From positions 1 to 8,914 of the forward strand of contig CAJPOL010000072.1 in assembly GCA_905372265.1 (NCBI GenBank): 8,914 nt of DNA, written 5' to 3'. Positions 5,724-8,914 of this stretch are shown in pieces. Positions within the stretch are counted from its first letter, which is position 1, and the number at the start of each line of letters is the position of its first letter. The DNA is from an uncultured Treponema sp. Its GTDB lineage: Bacteria > Spirochaetota > Spirochaetia > Treponematales > Treponemataceae. The translations under genes were made by a program, and so were the position numbers. Below the pieces are notes generated by a model. That model saw only the letters and a list, made by a program, of their open reading frames with translations, made no database searches and was not told the DNA's origin.

Positions 5724-5784
5724 TAATCAGACACTCATTCGGCCTAAAAATAGAGCGGTAATCTAAGATGCACACACTAGAGGG

Positions 5785-5874
5785 CTATTCGCCGCCTATT
5801 GAACTTTCATTTGTATTTTTTGCATAAAGAAGAACTATTAATACCTCTGCACGAATACAGATCGCTAGAGCTTC
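5785..5874 (-). pseudogene. Possible C-terminal remnant of a RelE/HigB-type toxin
   Basis: Directly downstream of the engB stop, an open minus-strand frame reads REALAICIRAEVLIVLLYA then KNTNESSIGGE and ends at TAG (5785-5787). The hydrophobic strand followed by (Y/F)-x-KN-x-x-E resembles the last strand of RelE/HigB toxins (of the kind LLLIYAKNEQ). There is no start codon of its own, no ribosome site and no N-terminal half; upstream the same frame is only a shadow of engB. A chance resemblance is possible with so short a piece. Confidence 0.22.
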
Positions 5875-5875
5875 C

Positions 5876-6490
5876 CTATGCTTCAAGATAACCGGCAATA
5901 TGATTAAGGAGCTGTTCTCGGCCGGCGTTTTTTGAGGCGGAAGTAAGCACGATATTTTCTTGAGAGCGCTCAAAAAAGGCGGCAAGGGATGTAAGCCGTT
6001 TCAACTGTTCATTTTTACTTATTTTATCCGTCTTAGTGGCTGTCAGAACGGTTTCGATTCCCTGCTCTTTAAAAAAGCTCAGCGTATTCCGTTCAGTTTC
6101 AGTCGGATCGCGCCGTATATCCATTAAAAAAAATACGGTTTTCAGTTCGGGGCGGGCAGTACAGTAGGTATACAGCATCCGGTCAATACGGTTCCGTACC
6201 GTATCGGAAACCTGCGCAAAGCCGTATCCGGGTAAGTCCGCAACGCAAAATGTTTTTCCGCATGTCTTCTTTACCGCATCCCGATTCACAATGAAAAAAT
6301 TGATTTCCCGCGTCATTCCCGGGCGGGAGCCCGTTTTAACGAGCTGTTTTCTGCCGAGCAGCATGTTGATCAGCGAGGATTTTCCCGCATTGGAGCGTCC
6401 GAAAAAAGCAAATTCGGGAACTCCTATCTGCGGGAATTGCTCAAGTGTGATTGCTCCCTTTAGAAATTCTGCGGAAACAATTTTCAGCAT
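5876..6490 (-). CDS. engB: Ribosome biogenesis GTPase EngB (YsxC/YihA)
   Basis: This 204-residue cytoplasmic GTPase takes part in late assembly of the large ribosomal subunit and is essential in many bacteria. All G motifs are visible: G1 GRSNAGKS (31-38), G2 Thr60 in SRPGMTREINFF, G3 DLPGYG (85-90), G4 TKTD (152-155) and G5 SAS (184-186). GRSNAGKS and DLPGYGFA are diagnostic for EngB among TrmE-Era-type GTPases, and the length is normal. The start is the ATG at 6488-6490; the only ribosome site is a weak TAAGAG that overlaps the pgi stop, so translation is probably coupled to pgi. It lies 14 bp after pgi on the same strand. No clear terminator follows it. Confidence 0.96.
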   Translation of the reverse strand: MLKIVSAEFLKGAITLEQFPQIGVPEFAFFGRSNAGKSSLINMLLGRKQLVKTGSRPGMTREINFFIVNRDAVKKTCGKTFCVADLPGYGFAQVSDTVRNRIDRMLYTYCTARPELKTVFFLMDIRRDPTETERNTLSFFKEQGIETVLTATKTDKISKNEQLKRLTSLAAFFERSQENIVLTSASKNAGREQLLNHIAGYLEA

Positions 6491-6504
6491 AGCGGAAAAT
6501 GCTC

Positions 6505-8079
6505 TTATAAATCGAAGAGCCGTGCATAGGCGGCAAGCGCAGGAGGCATATCATGTGATAGCACTTTCTTGGCGAGCACCTTTCCTAACTGTACCCCTTC
6601 TTGATCAAAACTGTTGATATTCCATAAGAACCCTTGAAACATCACTTTGTTCTCAAAATGGGCAAGAAGTACGCCGAGCGTTTCAGGCGTTAGCGCTTTT
6701 CCGTGGATAAGACCGGACGGCCGGCCGCCTGCAAAAGCTTTATTGGCATCGCTGTCGCTTTTCCCGCATGCAAAGGCTGCAATTTGCGCCGTTACATTAG
6801 CAAGCAGTTTTTGCTGGCTGGTAGAATCTTCAACCGTAATATCCTCACCGAGCTGACTTTCAGTAAAACCGACAAATTGCAGCGGGATAATATCCGTTCC
6901 TTGATGTAAAAGCTGATAGAACGAGTGCTGCCCGTTAGTCCCCGGCTCTCCGAAGATCACCGGCCCGGTCTTATAGCTGATCGGCTCGCCGAAACGGTTG
7001 ACCGATTTTCCGTTTGATTCCATATCAAGCTGCTGTAAGTGAGCGGGAAACCGGGAAAGCGCTTGACTATAGGGAAGAACCGCTGTTGCCGTATAGCCTA
7101 AAACATTGCGCTCATAAACACCGATAAGAGCATCCAGAAGCGCTGCATTTTCACGAATATTCGGTTGGAGCGCCTGTCTATCGGCGGCAGCGGCTCCGTT
7201 CAAGAAGTCCTGAAATACACCGGCGCCGAAAGCAAGTGAAAGCACTGCCGCTCCGCAAGCCGATGAAGATGAATAACGGCCGCCGATAAAGTCATCCATA
7301 TAAAAAGAAGCAAGGTAGCCGGGATTGTTTGCAAGCGGACTGGTCTCGCTGGTAACGGCAATCATCTGTTTCGCCGGGTTGAGGCCTTTTTTTACAAGGA
7401 ATTGATTGACAAAGCGCTCATTCGTGAGCGTTTCAAGCGTTGTGCCGCTCTTTGACACCAGAATAAAAAGCGTTGTTTCGAGTTGAAGCGCGGAAAGCAC
7501 CGCTGCAGTGTCATCAGGATCGACATTTGAAATAAAATGAGCATTGAGCTTGACCTTTCCCTGCTTTTCAGCCCATGACCGCAGCGCAAGATAGAGCGCC
7601 CGCGGGCCGAGATCGGAACCGCCGATACCGATTTGTACGACATCGGTAAAAGGCTTGCCCGATGGAGCGGTAATTTTTCCGCTATGTACGGACTCCGAAA
7701 AATGACGCACTTTGTCGAGCTGTTCAATATAGAACGTCCGCATATTTTTGCCGTTATACAGCACATCTTTTCCCAGCTGTCCGCGGGCCAACTGATGCAA
7801 TACTTTTCGGTTCTCGCCGGTATTCACTTCTTCTCCATCAAGGAGGCGCTTGTATTTTTCAATAAGCTGCTGTTCATCGGCAAGCGATTGGAGTATCGTC
7901 AGAACCGCTTCATCAACCTGTTTTGCGGCATAATTGTAGCGCATGCCTGCCGGCATAGGAATCGAATAGGCCGCAACGCGATCGGCTGCCTCCGTACCTG
8001 TTAAGAGCTCGGCGATATTCGGCTTCCGGGCTTTTTGTAAATCGGCAAACGATTTGCACGTATCTAAATTTTTCCACAT
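6505..8079 (-). CDS. pgi: Glucose-6-phosphate isomerase
   Basis: This 524-residue cytoplasmic enzyme interconverts glucose 6-phosphate and fructose 6-phosphate in glycolysis. The substrate phosphate loop SKSGTT is at 209-214, GIGGSDLGPRAL at 151-162 and the first family signature FIGGRYSSSSACG at 264-276. Catalytic residues by homology are Glu378 in GEPGTNGQHSFYQ, His392 in LLHQGT and Lys500 in FDQEGVQLGK. In that last motif Gln497 stands where the usual signature has Glu (GVELGK). ATG at 8077-8079 follows AGGAGGA (8084-8090) four bases upstream, a strong site. It leads the pgi-engB pair. A 17-bp palindrome at 8128-8144 is a candidate operator. Length and domain order are normal for the standard PGI family. 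Confidence 0.98.
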   Translation of the reverse strand: MWKNLDTCKSFADLQKARKPNIAELLTGTEAADRVAAYSIPMPAGMRYNYAAKQVDEAVLTILQSLADEQQLIEKYKRLLDGEEVNTGENRKVLHQLARGQLGKDVLYNGKNMRTFYIEQLDKVRHFSESVHSGKITAPSGKPFTDVVQIGIGGSDLGPRALYLALRSWAEKQGKVKLNAHFISNVDPDDTAAVLSALQLETTLFILVSKSGTTLETLTNERFVNQFLVKKGLNPAKQMIAVTSETSPLANNPGYLASFYMDDFIGGRYSSSSACGAAVLSLAFGAGVFQDFLNGAAAADRQALQPNIRENAALLDALIGVYERNVLGYTATAVLPYSQALSRFPAHLQQLDMESNGKSVNRFGEPISYKTGPVIFGEPGTNGQHSFYQLLHQGTDIIPLQFVGFTESQLGEDITVEDSTSQQKLLANVTAQIAAFACGKSDSDANKAFAGGRPSGLIHGKALTPETLGVLLAHFENKVMFQGFLWNINSFDQEGVQLGKVLAKKVLSHDMPPALAAYARLFDL

Positions 8080-8127
8080 GTTGTCCTCCTCCGACAGGGA
8101 ATCACTAATGCCTGTTCTATACTGATG

Positions 8128-8144
8128 ATGATATGTTATATCAT
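8128..8144. promoter_or_regulatory. 17-bp palindrome upstream of pgi
   Basis: ATGATAT-GTT-ATATCAT is a perfect 7-3-7 inverted repeat, 48 bp upstream of the pgi start. Its size and AT content fit a dimeric repressor or activator site. On the minus strand TATAAC lies within it and TATAGA just after it (8117-8122), either of which could serve as a -10, but no good -35 is at 17 bp. The palindrome is certain; its role is inferred. Confidence 0.4.
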
Positions 8145-8197
8145 TACGGCAAAAGATACCAGAGCGCAGGGCGCCCGCAAAGGCTTCCCTTGAGTGA

Positions 8198-8893
8198 TTA
8201 CGTCAAAAAAAGCGCCGAAAGTGTAATAAGACTTTCCGCAAGGATATATGATACCATGACCACGAAGCGGGATTGTTTGAATGTATCGATAAATTCGGCA
8301 TGTGCAAGTACAAAATCGGAAAATATAAATGAAAGCGAACCGGCGGCTGCACTATAGGCAGCAAAGGATGGATGTGCAAGCGCATATACCGTAAAACAAG
8401 CGCTCATTGCCGCAATAACCAGCATATACATGAAGACAGGAACTGTAAATGATTTTAAATGGCGGAAAAGCCTCATCATCAGTACCGCTATAAGTCCCGC
8501 ATAAATAGCGCCTACAATCAATAGGGCAGGAGCGGGTATTGCCGGTAAAGCAACTAATTTTCTCACTGCAAAAGAGATATAGGCAATATGCGCCGCTGCA
8601 AAAGAAAGCATACCGCATAAAAAAGTATTTTTTCCGCTATACAGCAAAAACACGTCGCCCGCCCAGCTTGCAAGCAGCGCCGCTATAATAAAGTAAGAGA
8701 GCTCACGTGAAAAAGCGAATGCGCATACCCAGTATAAGACCAGCGTGAGGGGCATCAAAAGCGCTTTTGTTATGTCGGCACAGCGTTTTGCTCCTTTGAT
8801 GCAGGCAACGAGGTGCACCGTTGAAATACCGGAAAACAAAAACGCAGCGGCGGCAAACATATACGAAGGAACGGTAAAACGGATAGGCATCAT
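8198..8893 (-). CDS. YhhN-family membrane protein (lysoplasmalogenase-like)
   Basis: This 231-residue polytopic membrane protein has about eight hydrophobic helices filling the whole length. The YhhN family pattern is visible: TKALLMPLT (42-50), SWAGDVFLL (76-84), a GMLSFAAAHIAYI helix (94-106), PVFMYMLVIAAMSACF (152-167), GSLSFIFSDFVLA (185-197) and the last helix YILAESLI (216-223). Asp80, His102 and Asp193 are the polar residues conserved in the family. Characterised members (TMEM86A/B, bacterial YhhN-like enzymes) cleave the vinyl-ether bond of lysoplasmalogens, which would suit an anaerobe that has or meets plasmalogens. Start is ATG 8893 (or the next ATG, 8890); an in-frame TAA lies three codons upstream. 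The ATGA overlap suggests coupling to a gene ending at TGA 8890-8892, whose body lies outside. The gap to pgi is 118 bp with no strong terminator. Confidence 0.85.
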   Translation of the reverse strand: MMPIRFTVPSYMFAAAAFLFSGISTVHLVACIKGAKRCADITKALLMPLTLVLYWVCAFAFSRELSYFIIAALLASWAGDVFLLYSGKNTFLCGMLSFAAAHIAYISFAVRKLVALPAIPAPALLIVGAIYAGLIAVLMMRLFRHLKSFTVPVFMYMLVIAAMSACFTVYALAHPSFAAYSAAAGSLSFIFSDFVLAHAEFIDTFKQSRFVVMVSYILAESLITLSALFLT

Positions 8894-8914
8894 ACTTTAA
8901 ATTTTTTGACCATC

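Noticed and set aside
7392..7766. Minus-strand 124-codon frame and + strand 123-codon frame (7633-8004) inside pgi.
   Set aside because: Both are shadows of the well-supported pgi coding frame, with no recognisable domain.
8163..8190. GGGCGCCC-centred GC-rich palindrome and AAGG/CCTT stem between the YhhN-like gene and pgi, considered as a terminator.
   Set aside because: The GC-rich centre cannot form a normal loop and no T tract follows it on the minus strand.

Overview
The window looks like chromosome from a host-associated spirochaete, most likely an oral-type Treponema. The grounds are the codon style, moderate GC, a spirochaete-like lipoprotein signal peptide, and gene-sized spacers filled with 'CCGCAGAG...ACGCAAAG' palindromic repeats. 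This is an inference from style; no rRNA or marker gene is present, so the species is open.

Layout, left to right. (1) Positions 1-176 hold the last 58 codons of a + strand ABC exporter ATPase. It converges with a small minus-strand ORF of unknown function (232-450), which may be a remnant. (2) Positions 525-3760 on the minus strand hold a CUT1-type carbohydrate ABC importer in the order binding lipoprotein, MalF-like permease, MalG-like permease, with no ATPase gene of its own. A palindromic repeat and a set of competing hairpins sit between the lipoprotein and permease genes, where they could set the usual excess of binding protein over permease. (3) Just upstream on the same strand is a protein joining an N-terminal P-loop NTPase domain to a C-terminal Asp23/YloU-like domain. 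Its best promoter lies so close to its only ATG that the mRNA would be leaderless. (4) Positions about 4750-5870 are a plastic island between conserved operons. They hold 2.7 tandem copies of a ~107-bp palindromic repeat, about 160 bp of unassigned DNA, an AT-rich orphan gene resembling WapI-family immunity proteins, and a short frame resembling the end of a RelE/HigB-type toxin. (5) Positions 5876-8079 on the minus strand hold a pgi-engB pair (glucose-6-phosphate isomerase and the ribosome-assembly GTPase EngB/YsxC) spaced 14 bp apart. Upstream is a YhhN-family (lysoplasmalogenase-like) membrane protein whose start probably overlaps the end of a gene lying outside the window.

Functionally, the importer would bring a sugar or glycoside into the cell using a shared ATPase encoded elsewhere, and pgi feeds hexose phosphate into glycolysis. 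The engB and pgi genes are housekeeping. The immunity-like gene and the toxin-like fragment are accessory cargo. The parts most worth attention are the NTPase-Asp23 fusion with its leaderless-type promoter, the modular repeats at two loci, and the mutually exclusive hairpins seen ahead of both the MalF gene and the immunity-like gene.
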